This document shows, piece by piece, positions 6,010 through 6,013 of a DNA stretch of 6,013 nt. Numbering within the stretch: the first letter of the stretch is position 1; every line of letters starts with the position of its first letter. Both the position numbers and the translations under genes were made by a program. This stretch comes from JBFMAE01 sp040756085 (lineage in GTDB: Bacteria > Desulfobacterota > BSN033 > UBA1163), in assembly GCA_040756085.1 (NCBI GenBank), contig JBFMAE010000028.1, positions 1-6,013 of the forward strand. The letters are read 5' to 3'. The notes below the pieces were generated by a model. That model saw nothing but the letters and a program-made list of their open reading frames with translations. It ran no database searches and was not told the origin of the DNA.

Positions 6010-6013
6010 GGTT

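Overview
All seven genes recognised here lie on the minus strand, so transcription runs from right to left. The gene content is ordinary bacterial housekeeping metabolism plus the start of an efflux gene. The mix suggests a Gram-negative bacterium: diaminopimelate (DAP) synthesis, C5-pathway tetrapyrrole synthesis through HemL, and a membrane-anchored periplasmic adaptor. Moderate GC and the style of the intergenic palindromes look to me like a deltaproteobacterial (Desulfobacterota-type) genome. That placement is an impression from protein and repeat style, not a demonstrated assignment.

Layout in transcription order: dapF (5999-5178, diaminopimelate epimerase) overlaps dapB (5181-4372, dihydrodipicolinate reductase) by 4 bases (ATGA). 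A 240-bp gap follows. It holds two compact palindromic elements: a cruciform-type repeat at 4198-4294, and a 10-bp stem hairpin bounded by 13-bp near-identical direct repeats at 4311-4365. Then comes a fumarylacetoacetate hydrolase (FAH) family gene (4131-3370), hemL (3355-2072), a histidine phosphatase (2065-1430) and a HAD-family hydrolase (1419-784). These four are separated by only 6 to 14 bases and are probably one transcript. A 232-bp gap (552-783) carries a plausible sigma70-type promoter with an overlapping inverted repeat. It leads into a periplasmic adaptor subunit of an RND- or MacAB-type exporter, cut by the left window edge.

Functionally, dapF and dapB serve lysine and peptidoglycan synthesis and hemL supplies 5-aminolevulinate. 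The FAH protein and the two phosphatases have identifiable catalytic residues but unknown substrates. No dapA lies between or next to dapF and dapB within the window. Two tempting upstream GTG starts (for hemL and dapB) coincide with Shine-Dalgarno sequences, so both genes are annotated from the internal ATG.

I found no undescribed multi-gene system, CRISPR array, RNA gene, transposase or phage gene. The points most worth a second look are the two palindromic elements in the dapB-FAH gap and the operator-like repeats ahead of the adaptor gene.
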